A stretch of DNA of 64,000 nt, taken from NCBI GenBank assembly GCA_947471505.1, contig CANIWM010000013.1:26510-90509 (forward strand). Direction: 5' to 3'. The notes below the pieces were generated by a model. It was not told the DNA's origin and made no database searches. It was given only the letters and a program-made list of their open reading frames with translations. This DNA comes from Chthoniobacteraceae bacterium. GTDB taxonomy: Bacteria; Verrucomicrobiota; Verrucomicrobiia; Chthoniobacterales; Chthoniobacteraceae. Below are positions 1 to 8,081 of this stretch, piece after piece (position 1 is the first letter of the stretch; the number at the start of each line of letters is the position of its first letter). Made by a program: the position numbers and the translations under genes.

Positions 1-1
1 G

Positions 2-1843
2 GCTCGTCAGCGCATTCGGGGTGATGCGACGGAGCGGACCAAGGTGGTGCCGATTTTGATCCACGGAGACGCGGCGTTTGCTGGGCAGGGAATCGTCACG
101 GAAGTGCTGAATATGTCGCAACTCCCCGGCTACAAAGTGGGAGGGACGATCCATATCGTGACGAATAACCAGATCGGCTTCACCACGTTGCCCGCCGACG
201 CGCGAAGCACGGAGTATTGCACGGATGTGGCGAAGATGATCGAGGCGCCGATTTTCCATGTGAATGGGGATGATCCAGCGGCGGTGCGGTTTTGCGCGGA
301 GTTGGCGTTTGAGTTCCGCCAGCAGTTTAAGCGCGATGTGGTGATGGACATCGTCTGCTATCGCCGCCACGGGCATAACGAGACGGATGAGCCCGCTTTT
401 ACCCAGCCTGATATGTATCGCGAGATCGCCGCGCAGCCGACGACGGCGACGGTTTATCGCGACCGTTTAATCGCCGCTGGTGTGATCTCAGCCGAGGCTG
501 CAGCAGCCATGCGGCAAGAAATTGCGGACCGCCACGAAACCGCGCTGGCAGAAGCGAAAAAGGCGGCGGAAGCGAAGAAGACGGGCAAGGCAAAAGCGGA
601 TGGGAAACTCGCAGGGAGCACTGCCGCACCGCAGCCGCCATACACTCACGATGCGGTGAAGACTGCGGTGAGCAAGGAGCGCCTGGCGGCGATAGTGAAA
701 GGGCTGACGACGACGCCGGAGGGCTTCAATGTCTTGCCAAAGCTGAAGCGCGGCGTGTTGGAGAAACGTGCGGCGGTGTTCGCAAAAGGCGAGGGCTTCG
801 ACTGGGCATTCGCGGAGACGCTGGCGTGGGGCACGCTGCTGCTGGAGGGCACTCCGGTGCGCCTCAGCGGGCAGGATGTGCGGCGCGGGACGTTCAGCCA
901 ACGCCATGCCGTCGTGTATGATGAAAAGACGCGTGACGCCTACGTGCCTCTGCAAAATCTCGCGCCCGACCAAGCGCGGCTCTGCATTTACAACTCGCTG
1001 CTTAGCGAAGCGGCGGTGCTCGGCTTCGACTACGGCTACTCGCTGAACTACCCGGAGATGCTGTGCCAGTGGGAGGCGCAGTTCGGCGATTTCGTCAACG
1101 GCGCGCAGGTGATCATCGACCAGTTTATCGCCAGCGCGGAGAGCAAGTGGCAGCGCCCGAGCGGCATTGTCCTGCTGCTCCCGCACGGCTACGAGGGCCA
1201 AGGTCCCGAGCACAGCAGCGCGCGGGTGGAGCGGTTCCTCCAGCTCTGCGCGGAGGACAATATCCAAGTGGCGAACCTCACTTCGCCAGCGCAGTATTTC
1301 CACATCCTTCGCAGGCAGATGAAGCGGAAGTTTAGCAAGCCGCTCATCATCATGACGCCGAAGTCCATGCTTCGCCTAGATGCCGCTGGATCAAAGCTGG
1401 CAGACTTTACCGACGACACGTTCCACGAGATTCTCGACGATGCGACTGTTGAAAAGAAGGCCGCGGCCGAGCGGGTAAAGCGCGTCATTTTCTCCACGGG
1501 AAAAGTGTACTACGACCTGATCAATTTCCGCGCCGAGCAATGCATCGGCGACACAGCCATCGTGCGCATTGAGCAACTCTATCCGCTGAACGACAAGGTG
1601 CTCGCGAAGATTTGCGCGCGTTACCCGAACGCCGTGAAATGGGTGTGGTGCCAGGAAGAGCCGCAGAACATGGGTGCGTGGAATTTCATCCACCCGCGCC
1701 TCCGTGTTGTGCTCGACGGCATCGGCAACAAACACCGCGTGCTCTACGCTGGCCGCGACGAGGCCGCGAGCACGGCGGTGGGCTCGAAGGGAATGAGCGA
1801 CATCGAGCAAAAGCAGCTCATCACGGCAGCGTATAGCTTGTAG
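2..1843 (+). CDS. sucA: 2-oxoglutarate dehydrogenase E1 component, 3' part
   Basis: The window opens inside this gene. The frame is open from base 2 and codes for 613 residues, against about 930 for a complete E1, so about the first third lies upstream. It is the thiamine-diphosphate-dependent decarboxylase of the cytoplasmic 2-oxoglutarate dehydrogenase complex (TCA cycle). Seen directly: [10 protein letters not shown] followed by NNQIGFTT, the cofactor-binding pair of this family; the core segment [13 protein letters not shown]; and EEPQNMGAW near the C-terminus, which favours 2-oxoglutarate over pyruvate dehydrogenase E1. A Lys/Ala-rich low-complexity stretch (coded about 540-640) separates core and C-terminal domains. 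The usual E2 partner is not downstream. Confidence 0.95.
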   Translation, partial: ARQRIRGDATERTKVVPILIHGDAAFAGQGIVTEVLNMSQLPGYKVGGTIHIVTNNQIGFTTLPADARSTEYCTDVAKMIEAPIFHVNGDDPAAVRFCAELAFEFRQQFKRDVVMDIVCYRRHGHNETDEPAFTQPDMYREIAAQPTTATVYRDRLIAAGVISAEAAAAMRQEIADRHETALAEAKKAAEAKKTGKAKADGKLAGSTAAPQPPYTHDAVKTAVSKERLAAIVKGLTTTPEGFNVLPKLKRGVLEKRAAVFAKGEGFDWAFAETLAWGTLLLEGTPVRLSGQDVRRGTFSQRHAVVYDEKTRDAYVPLQNLAPDQARLCIYNSLLSEAAVLGFDYGYSLNYPEMLCQWEAQFGDFVNGAQVIIDQFIASAESKWQRPSGIVLLLPHGYEGQGPEHSSARVERFLQLCAEDNIQVANLTSPAQYFHILRRQMKRKFSKPLIIMTPKSMLRLDAAGSKLADFTDDTFHEILDDATVEKKAAAERVKRVIFSTGKVYYDLINFRAEQCIGDTAIVRIEQLYPLNDKVLAKICARYPNAVKWVWCQEEPQNMGAWNFIHPRLRVVLDGIGNKHRVLYAGRDEAASTAVGSKGMSDIEQKQLITAAYSL

Positions 1844-1899
1844 CTGCTAAGAATCCGCGCTGCGGCAGGTCTGAGCCTCTGCACAAAATCCACCAATCT

Positions 1900-2925
1900 A
1901 TGAACCGCATCCTTACCTTCGCTCTTGCCTGCTTCGCGGGCGTCTCATTTGCCGCTGAAAAGAAACGCGTCGTCGTCTGCACCGTCACGACCGGCTTCCG
2001 GCACTCATCCATTCCGTTCGCGGAGAAAACCATCGAGAAGCTCGGCGCAGAGAGCGGCCTCTACGAAGTCGTCGGGTGGGCTCGCCAGCCCAGCGCAGAG
2101 GCACCGAAGAAGCCCGAGAAGCCAAAGCCCCTCAAGCCGCTTGACCCCGCCGCCGATGATAAAACGAAGGCGCTCTACGAAGTCGCCAAACAAAAGGCAG
2201 CGGAGGCCGACGCAAAGTACGAAGCCGAACTCGCGAAATGGGGCCCCGAGCAGGACGCCGCTGTGAAAGCAGCGCAGGGCAAGCGCGAGGACCAGATGAA
2301 GGCCAGCATGGCCATCCTCGCTCCCGACCAACTCAAAGCCAACAAAGTGGACCTCGTCATTTTCGCCAACACCACCGGCGACCTCCCGCTACCGGACCGC
2401 GATGGCTTTATCAAATGGATCGCAGACGGCGGGAACTTCGCAGCCATGCACAGCGGCGGGGATACATTCCACGGCTTCAAGGGCTACCTCGATACGCTCC
2501 AGGCGGAGTTCAAAACCCACGGCGCACAAGTCCCCGCCGATCTCGTCGCGGGCGATAAAACGCACCCGGCCAACGCGGGCATCGGCGAAACTTGGAACAT
2601 CGCGCTGGAGGAGATGTATGAGTTCAAAGACGGCAGCCACGATCGCGCGAAGATTCACGCGCTCTGGTATCTCCGCCACCACCCACAGCGCAAAGACGAC
2701 CTCGGCTACAACCCCGTGAGCTGGTGCCGCAACGAAGGCAAAGGCCGCGTATTTTACACCAGCCTCGGCCACCGCGAAGACCTCTGGAGCGACGATCCCG
2801 CGATGCCCGGACGCAAGAACTCCGTGGAAGTGAGCAAGCAATACCAAGCGCACATCCTCGGCGGCATCAAGTGGGCGCTCGGCCTCGTCCCCGGCGACGC
2901 GACACCGAATCCTGACGTGAAGTAG
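1900..2925 (+). CDS. Secreted ThuA-like domain protein
   Basis: 341 residues. A signal peptide (about residues 1-19, ending FAAE) directs export. The rest resembles the ThuA/trehalose-utilisation family, a class I glutamine-amidotransferase-like fold common in secreted proteins of Verrucomicrobia and Planctomycetes. Seen: a first strand VVVCTVTTGFRHSS, the core VDLVIFANTTGDLPL, a GGNFAAMHSGGDTFHG turn at the position of the family's nucleophile elbow, and GKGRVFYTSLGHRED near the end. A charged, Lys/Ala/Pro-rich insertion (about residues 65-125) looks like a helical linker. The biochemical role of these proteins is not settled; handling of oxidised sugars is often suggested. The gene stands alone, 56 bp after sucA. 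Confidence 0.8.
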   Translation: MNRILTFALACFAGVSFAAEKKRVVVCTVTTGFRHSSIPFAEKTIEKLGAESGLYEVVGWARQPSAEAPKKPEKPKPLKPLDPAADDKTKALYEVAKQKAAEADAKYEAELAKWGPEQDAAVKAAQGKREDQMKASMAILAPDQLKANKVDLVIFANTTGDLPLPDRDGFIKWIADGGNFAAMHSGGDTFHGFKGYLDTLQAEFKTHGAQVPADLVAGDKTHPANAGIGETWNIALEEMYEFKDGSHDRAKIHALWYLRHHPQRKDDLGYNPVSWCRNEGKGRVFYTSLGHREDLWSDDPAMPGRKNSVEVSKQYQAHILGGIKWALGLVPGDATPNPDVK

Positions 2926-2943
2926 AAGTCGTGGCGCGAGTGC

Positions 2944-4554
2944 CTACCGCCACAACACTTCGCCCTTGAGCCCCGCGAGCGTCGTGGGCTCGGAGGAGTG
3001 GACTTGGAACTCGTTGCTGCCGTTCTTCAGCCGGAGGAGCGGCAGCTCGGCGAACTGAAAATCGCTGATGAGCTGCGGCGGCGCGTCGAATTTCAGCAGC
3101 CCGCCCGCTGGGACAAAGATGCGTAGCGTGAATGCGGTGGTCGGCTGCTTGGCGACTTGCGTGACCGCGCTTTCCAGCGGGATTTCGCGCCCCGGTTTGA
3201 GCCGCACTTTTCGCCCCGAAGCGCGATCCTCAAACTCCAGATCCACCGCCACGGAACTCGTCAAAACTCCGCCAACAATCGGGAACGGGTATTCGACCCA
3301 AACCGCGACGGTTTGCGGCTCCGTGGTCGAGTTTGCGATGGTGAACGACTCTCCATCGCGGCGAATCTCAACGCCCGCTGGCAGGCTAAAAGACTCCGCG
3401 GGAAGTGGCCGGGAGAAGTATCCGTTGAAGTAACGCGGGACGCGCTGTGGATATGCGCCGAGGAAGTAGGAGCCCCAGTTGAAGTTGGAAAAAACGATCT
3501 TCTCGCCAGGGGCGAGGCTTCCGGCGATGCGGTGCTCGGAGCGGGCCTCCACGGGCCACGGTTTATTGTCCGCAGTGGTGAGGAAAAATTCGGCGTATCC
3601 TCCCTCGAACTCGCCGCCTGAACCGAGCTGGACAGCATTCTTAAAAGCGGCTCGATCCTTCGCCAATTCCTCCACGCCCAATATCGCACGGGGTTCGGCG
3701 GGCTTGTGGAAATAGACGGCAAAATCCGCATCGAGGAGCATCCAGCGCCCATCGGCAAATATCTCCGGCACGACGTGGCCTTCGAGCCCCCAGATGCGCG
3801 CTTTGAGGCCGCAGAGCTTTGCGAGCCCGGCGACTCCCTGCGAGGCGTCGTCGCAAAATCCATAGCCGTAGCAGGAGAAGAATTTCACCGTGTCGTGTTC
3901 CTCGGCACCCTCCGTCACGGGCTTGGCGTGGTAACGGTGCTTGGAGACAAATTGCCAGATTGCGATGGCGCGGTCCGTTTCATCCGAGATGCTGCGAAGC
4001 CCCGCGCTCTCGACCATTTTCTCCGCATCGTCCCAGCGAATGCCGGAGTGCAAGATCGGCAGCGGGACGGCGACGCTGGTGGGATTGGAAATCGCGTATT
4101 GATACAGCGTCGGCTCGCCGTCGAGTTCGATGCGGCCTTTGTCCACGGCAAACGTGACCTCCTTCATATCGGCGAGCGTGCGCTGCGGCATCGTCCTCGG
4201 CGGCGGCGGGAGCCACGGCGTCCTTGCGGTGCTGTATTCGGCGGGGATGGCGCGGTTGAGTTCCGTGTTCATTTTCACGGCGAGCGAGACGACATCGTGG
4301 ACTTGGATGTTGTCCTTCGGCGCGAGCCCGTATCGCTCGGAAAGCGCGTGCACATACGTCTTATCCTCCTGGGATACCCGCAGGGAACGGTCTGCGGCAC
4401 TACGACCCTGCTCTTTTGCAATGGCGCTCTCGGCGTTGCGCGCGCGCCCTCGGTAGTGAGTTGCGAGCAGCGCATTCGACGCGGCGGCTGCGGCGAAAAT
4501 GAAACACAGGAATGTAGGAACAGATTTTTTCAAAGGACGTGTGAAAGGAGCCAT
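2944..4554 (-). CDS. Membrane-anchored transglutaminase-like protein
   Basis: 536 residues. A hydrophobic N-terminal segment (about residues 13-32) is followed by a long linker and a transglutaminase/protease-like core. The candidate triad is Cys234 in GFCDDAS, His260 in GHVVPEIF and Asp275/277 in LLDAD, in the order and spacing of the family. The C-terminal 250 residues look beta-rich and probably form an accessory domain. The start overlaps the 3' end of asnB by 25 bp, so the two are likely cotranscribed. Asparagine synthases next to secreted transglutaminase-like proteins occur in exopolysaccharide loci, but no other such gene is nearby, so a cell-surface role is only inferred. Confidence 0.75.
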   Translation of the reverse strand: MAPFTRPLKKSVPTFLCFIFAAAAASNALLATHYRGRARNAESAIAKEQGRSAADRSLRVSQEDKTYVHALSERYGLAPKDNIQVHDVVSLAVKMNTELNRAIPAEYSTARTPWLPPPPRTMPQRTLADMKEVTFAVDKGRIELDGEPTLYQYAISNPTSVAVPLPILHSGIRWDDAEKMVESAGLRSISDETDRAIAIWQFVSKHRYHAKPVTEGAEEHDTVKFFSCYGYGFCDDASQGVAGLAKLCGLKARIWGLEGHVVPEIFADGRWMLLDADFAVYFHKPAEPRAILGVEELAKDRAAFKNAVQLGSGGEFEGGYAEFFLTTADNKPWPVEARSEHRIAGSLAPGEKIVFSNFNWGSYFLGAYPQRVPRYFNGYFSRPLPAESFSLPAGVEIRRDGESFTIANSTTEPQTVAVWVEYPFPIVGGVLTSSVAVDLEFEDRASGRKVRLKPGREIPLESAVTQVAKQPTTAFTLRIFVPAGGLLKFDAPPQLISDFQFAELPLLRLKNGSNEFQVHSSEPTTLAGLKGEVLWR

Positions 4555-6404
4555 GTTTCGAGAACGAGCAAGGCCCAGATTTTCTTCCCGTGGTCAAACC
4601 GCCCACTGCGGTTTTCTTCGATGAGTTTGCTGATATTTTCCGCGCGGAGGTAGCGATGGCACCGCGCACCGGGGCCGAGGAGATCGCACACGGCGGCGTA
4701 GTTTGGCCCGGCAAACCAGCGGGCGAGCGGGACGGAAAAGCCGAGCTTCCCGCGGCCCGCGATCTTCGGCGGGAGGAAGTCGGCGAACAGATCACGGAGG
4801 ATCCATTTCGTCGTAGTGCCGCGGACTTTCCACCACGCTGGGAGACGCGCGGCAAGCTCCAGCAGCTCGTGGTCGAGAAAGGGCGAGCGGGCCTCCAGCG
4901 AGTGCGCCATCGTCACGCGGTCGGCCTTCACGAGCAGCGCGCCGGGGAGGTAATGGTGGAGGTCGGTGTAGAGCGTGCGGTCGAGGCGATTGTCCGCGAG
5001 CGCAGCGGCGAACGTGTGCTCCATCGCGGCGTGGCTGGGCGCGAAGTCGGCGTCGAACTCGGGCGTGTAAAGCGCGGCCTTTTCCGCCTCGGTGAAGTAA
5101 GAGCCCCAGCGGACGACGCTTGCGCCGCTGCCCATCGTCGCGGCGTGGCCGAGCTTGCGCAGCGCGGCGAGCGGGCTTTTTTCCACGGGCTTGTTTGGGT
5201 TTGCGGGGAGGCGGGAGAGCACGGTGTCGGCGGCGTTGCGGAGGAAGGCGGGGACGATGCCGTAGAAATTGGCGACGGCATCCGCGTAGTAACGCTGGTA
5301 GCCGGCGAACGCCTCATCGCCGCCGTCGCCGTTCAGCGCGACGGTGACGTGCTGGCGCGTGAGCTTGCTGAGATACCACAGCGGGATGGCGGCGGAGTCG
5401 GCGAAGGGCTCGTCGAAATGCGCGACGAGCGGCCCGAGCACGTCGAACGCCGATGGGCTGACGATGAACTCTTCGTGCTCCGTGCCAAACTTCTCCGCGA
5501 CGGCGCGGGCGTGGTCTGTTTCGTTAAAAGCGGCTTCCTCAAAGCCAATCGCGAACGTCTTCACCGGGCGCGAAGACATCCCGGCCATGAGCCCGACGAT
5601 GACGCTGGAATCCACACCCCCACTAAGATGCGCGCCGAGCGGCACCTCGCTCATCAGCCGGATGCGGACGCTCTCCTCGATCTTCGCGCGCACCTTTTCC
5701 CGCAAGTCAGCGCCGCTTTCTTTCTCGCGAAAGTCCAAGTCCCAATACCGCCGCAGCGTCACCTTCCCGCCCTCGCAAACCAGCGTGTGCGCAGGCGGCA
5801 GCTTCCTCGCTGCGCGAAAGCCCGTGAGCGGGTCCGGCACGTATTGGAGCGTGAGGTAGTGATGCAGCGCCGCGTGCTCCAGCTCGCGGGGGAAGCCGGG
5901 ATACGCCAGCAGGCACTTCAGCTCCGAGCCGAACAAAAGCCCGCCGTCGTGCTCCGCAAAATAGAGCGGCTTTTTCCCCACACGGTCGCGTGCGATGAAG
6001 AGCCGCCGCCGCTTTTGATCCCAAATGGCGAAGGCAAACATCCCGCGCAAATGCCGCACGCAATCGTCCCCGTATTCCTCATACGCATGGACGATGCACT
6101 CGGTGTCGCTGTGCGTCTTGAAGACGTGCCCGCGCTGCTCCAGCGCCGCTCGCAGCGCCGGGTGATTGTAGATTTCGCCGTTGAAAACAATCCACACCGA
6201 GCCGTCTTCGTTGCAGAGCGGCTGCCGCCCGCTCGCCACATCAATAATCGCCAGCCGCCGCATCGCGATACCGACCGCACCATCGAGGTGAAAGCCATCG
6301 CTATCCGGCCCGCGATGCGTGATCGCCGCATTCATCACCGCGAGGATGCGCTGCTCCGCCGGGCGTGCCGCATCGTGGTAAATATAGCCCGCAATCCCGC
6401 ACAT
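4530..6404 (-). CDS. asnB: Asparagine synthase (glutamine-hydrolysing)
   Basis: 624 residues, the usual length for AsnB of the exopolysaccharide-associated type. It converts aspartate, glutamine and ATP to asparagine, glutamate, AMP and PPi in the cytoplasm. The N-terminal class II glutaminase domain begins MCGIAGY, so Cys2 is the nucleophile after Met removal; THRGPD and VWIVFNGEIYNH are also present. The synthetase domain carries the PP-loop LSGGVDSSVIV (about residue 262) and LNGDGGDEAFAGYQRYY. The ATG at 6404 gives the N-terminal Cys directly and is therefore secure. The transglutaminase gene follows with a 25-bp overlap. Confidence 0.95.
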   Translation of the reverse strand: MCGIAGYIYHDAARPAEQRILAVMNAAITHRGPDSDGFHLDGAVGIAMRRLAIIDVASGRQPLCNEDGSVWIVFNGEIYNHPALRAALEQRGHVFKTHSDTECIVHAYEEYGDDCVRHLRGMFAFAIWDQKRRRLFIARDRVGKKPLYFAEHDGGLLFGSELKCLLAYPGFPRELEHAALHHYLTLQYVPDPLTGFRAARKLPPAHTLVCEGGKVTLRRYWDLDFREKESGADLREKVRAKIEESVRIRLMSEVPLGAHLSGGVDSSVIVGLMAGMSSRPVKTFAIGFEEAAFNETDHARAVAEKFGTEHEEFIVSPSAFDVLGPLVAHFDEPFADSAAIPLWYLSKLTRQHVTVALNGDGGDEAFAGYQRYYADAVANFYGIVPAFLRNAADTVLSRLPANPNKPVEKSPLAALRKLGHAATMGSGASVVRWGSYFTEAEKAALYTPEFDADFAPSHAAMEHTFAAALADNRLDRTLYTDLHHYLPGALLVKADRVTMAHSLEARSPFLDHELLELAARLPAWWKVRGTTTKWILRDLFADFLPPKIAGRGKLGFSVPLARWFAGPNYAAVCDLLGPGARCHRYLRAENISKLIEENRSGRFDHGKKIWALLVLETWLLSHVL

Positions 6405-6512
6405 AGCCTACCGCGCCGCGAGTGCCCTTTCTGGGCGAAGTGATTGCCTGAACATGCCGCCGTTATACGGAGTGCCGCCGTGAGTTGTCCACGGCAGACA
6501 AATAGTGGCAGG

Positions 6513-6917
6513 CTACGGCACGTGTGCGCCGATGACCAATTCGCCCAGCACCTCAGCGGCGCGGGCGTTATTGTCGGCGACGAGGCTAGCGATGCTCACC
6601 CCGGCGTCGCGGCGGACGATGTGCATGGAGCGGAGGTCGATGCCGGCGTCTTTCAAACGGACTGCGACCTTCGCCAGCGCGCCCGGTTTGTCTTCGAGGC
6701 GGACGAGCAGCGTGTCTTGCGTCACCGCCTTGAAACCCGCATCCAGCAACAGCCGGAGCGCGTCGCCGTAGCGGTCCACGGTGAGGACGATGACGCCGTC
6801 GGCCCCGTGCGTGGCTACGTCGAAGCTCTCGATGTTCACCCCGCCCGCTGCGAGCGCTTCGGCGATGGCGGCGAGTTGACCGGGCTTGTTGGGCGCGAGG
6901 ACGGTGAGCTGTTTCAT
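6513..6917 (-). CDS. Tandem ACT-domain protein
   Basis: 134 residues from the ATG at 6917. An upstream in-frame start at 6965 exists, but the protein clearly begins with the first ACT strand (MKQLTVLAPNKPGQLA). Two ACT units are visible: residues 1-65 (NKPGQLAAIAEALAAGGVNI) and 66-134 (DKPGALAKVAVRLKDAGIDL). Free-standing double-ACT proteins bind amino acids or act as regulators; the ligand cannot be told from sequence. The gene is divergent from the MTA phosphorylase gene, 78 bp away, and no biosynthetic enzyme is adjacent. Confidence 0.85.
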   Translation of the reverse strand: MKQLTVLAPNKPGQLAAIAEALAAGGVNIESFDVATHGADGVIVLTVDRYGDALRLLLDAGFKAVTQDTLLVRLEDKPGALAKVAVRLKDAGIDLRSMHIVRRDAGVSIASLVADNNARAAEVLGELVIGAHVP

Positions 6918-6995
6918 GACGCTATTATCGGGCAACGCGCCGTGTTCGCCAAGTTCGCTTTCCAAATGGCCGCTCGCTCTGCTTTCCTCCGCGCC

Positions 6996-7850
6996 ATGTC
7001 AGCACACATCGGAATCATCGGAGGCAGCGGCCTTTATCAAATCGACGGACTCACCCACATCACGGAGCACAACGTGGACACGCCGTTCGGCCCGCCGTCC
7101 GACACCATCTTCAGCGGCGAACTCGGCGGGCGGCGCATCTTCTTCCTCCCTCGCCACGCGCGCGGCCACCGCATTTTGCCGCATGAATTGCCGCACCGCG
7201 CGAACATCTGGGCGCTGCGTTCGCTCGGCGTGCGCTTCATCATTTGCGTCACCGCCGTCGGCTCGCTCCAGCAGCAGTATGAGCCCCGCCACATCGTTCT
7301 ACCGTCGCAATTTTTCGACCGCACTTCGCAGATTCACACCTTCTTCGGCGCGGGCATCGTCGCCCACGCTTCCTTTGCCGAGCCCATCTGCGAGCCGCTC
7401 CAGCACTTGCTCTACGAGGCGGGCACCGCTGCGGGCTACACGCTGCACAAGGGCGGCACTTACGTAAATATGGACGGCCCACAGTTCAGCACGCGCGCCG
7501 AGAGCGAGACGAATCGCAAGCTCGGCTTCGACGTGATCGGCATGACGAATCTCGCCGAGGTGAAGCTCTGCCGCGAAGCGGAAATCGCCGTCGCCACGAT
7601 GGCCATGATCACCGACTACGACTGCTGGAAAGTCGAAGAAGAGCCCGTCACCGCCGACGCCGTCATCGCGCATCTCATGGCCAATGCCGCTGCCGCAAAA
7701 GCCATCCTCGCCCGCGTCGTCCCGCACATCCCCGCCGAGGCAAACTGGCCCGAGCACCGCGCGCTCGACAGCGCCCTCGTCACCGACCGCGCGCTCTGGC
7801 CCGCCCAGACCGCCGAGAACCTCCGCCCCATCCTCGCGCGCTTCCTGTAG
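6996..7850 (+). CDS. mtnP: S-methyl-5'-thioadenosine phosphorylase
   Basis: 284 residues. The enzyme splits methylthioadenosine with phosphate into adenine and 5-methylthioribose-1-phosphate (methionine and polyamine salvage). Seen: GIIGGSGLYQI at the N-terminus (phosphate loop), PRHARGHRILPHELPHRAN, GPQFSTRAESE (ribose/phosphate side), MTNLAEVKLCREAEI, and DYDCWK, whose Asp residues select 6-aminopurines and favour MTAP over guanosine-type phosphorylase. An open frame extends far upstream, but the ATG at 6996 places the conserved phosphate loop at the N-terminus as in homologues. A separate guanosine/inosine-type purine phosphorylase is at 24748. Confidence 0.93.
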   Translation: MSAHIGIIGGSGLYQIDGLTHITEHNVDTPFGPPSDTIFSGELGGRRIFFLPRHARGHRILPHELPHRANIWALRSLGVRFIICVTAVGSLQQQYEPRHIVLPSQFFDRTSQIHTFFGAGIVAHASFAEPICEPLQHLLYEAGTAAGYTLHKGGTYVNMDGPQFSTRAESETNRKLGFDVIGMTNLAEVKLCREAEIAVATMAMITDYDCWKVEEEPVTADAVIAHLMANAAAAKAILARVVPHIPAEANWPEHRALDSALVTDRALWPAQTAENLRPILARFL

Positions 7851-7903
7851 CCCCATCTTTTAGAAATAAAGAGACTAGAGCGGCGGAGGCGGATGGCGCG
7901 ATA

Positions 7904-7994
7904 GGAGCGGGGCTTTCCTAAGCCCCGTTGCCGCGATAGCGGCAATGGCATTGCGCCACTGACGTGGCAACGGGGCTCAGGAAAGCCCCGCTCC
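7904..7994. repeat. Long intergenic palindrome (hairpin repeat)
   Basis: Arms of 29 bases at 7904-7932 and 7966-7994 are inverted repeats with one mismatch, enclosing a 33-base loop with a smaller GCCGCgatagCGGC hairpin. The arms contain GGGGCTTTCCT. It lies in the 231-bp gap between mtnP and the glycoside hydrolase gene. There is no T-tract, so it is not a classical terminator. Comparable but unrelated palindromes recur through the window. Confidence 0.85.
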
Positions 7995-8081
7995 CATTCG
8001 GTTTCACGCGTTCCCCTATTTCTGGAAGATGGTATAAAACGCGAGGCACCGACAAACTCTGAACTCTCAACGCTCAACTCC

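Noticed and set aside
4590..6443. 617-codon open frame on the plus strand opposite asnB
   Set aside because: It is the antisense shadow of a well-supported asparagine synthase; high GC at third codon positions removes stops from the opposite strand, and the product is Arg/Glu/Val-rich with no motif.
6444..6995. N-terminal extension of MTA phosphorylase by 184 residues
   Set aside because: The extension runs antisense through the ACT-domain gene and is not protein-like; the phosphate loop belongs at the N-terminus.
7904..7994. Rho-independent terminator after mtnP
   Set aside because: The stem is strong but followed by CCATTCGG, with no T-run, and the 33-base loop is too large; it fits the palindromic-repeat group better.
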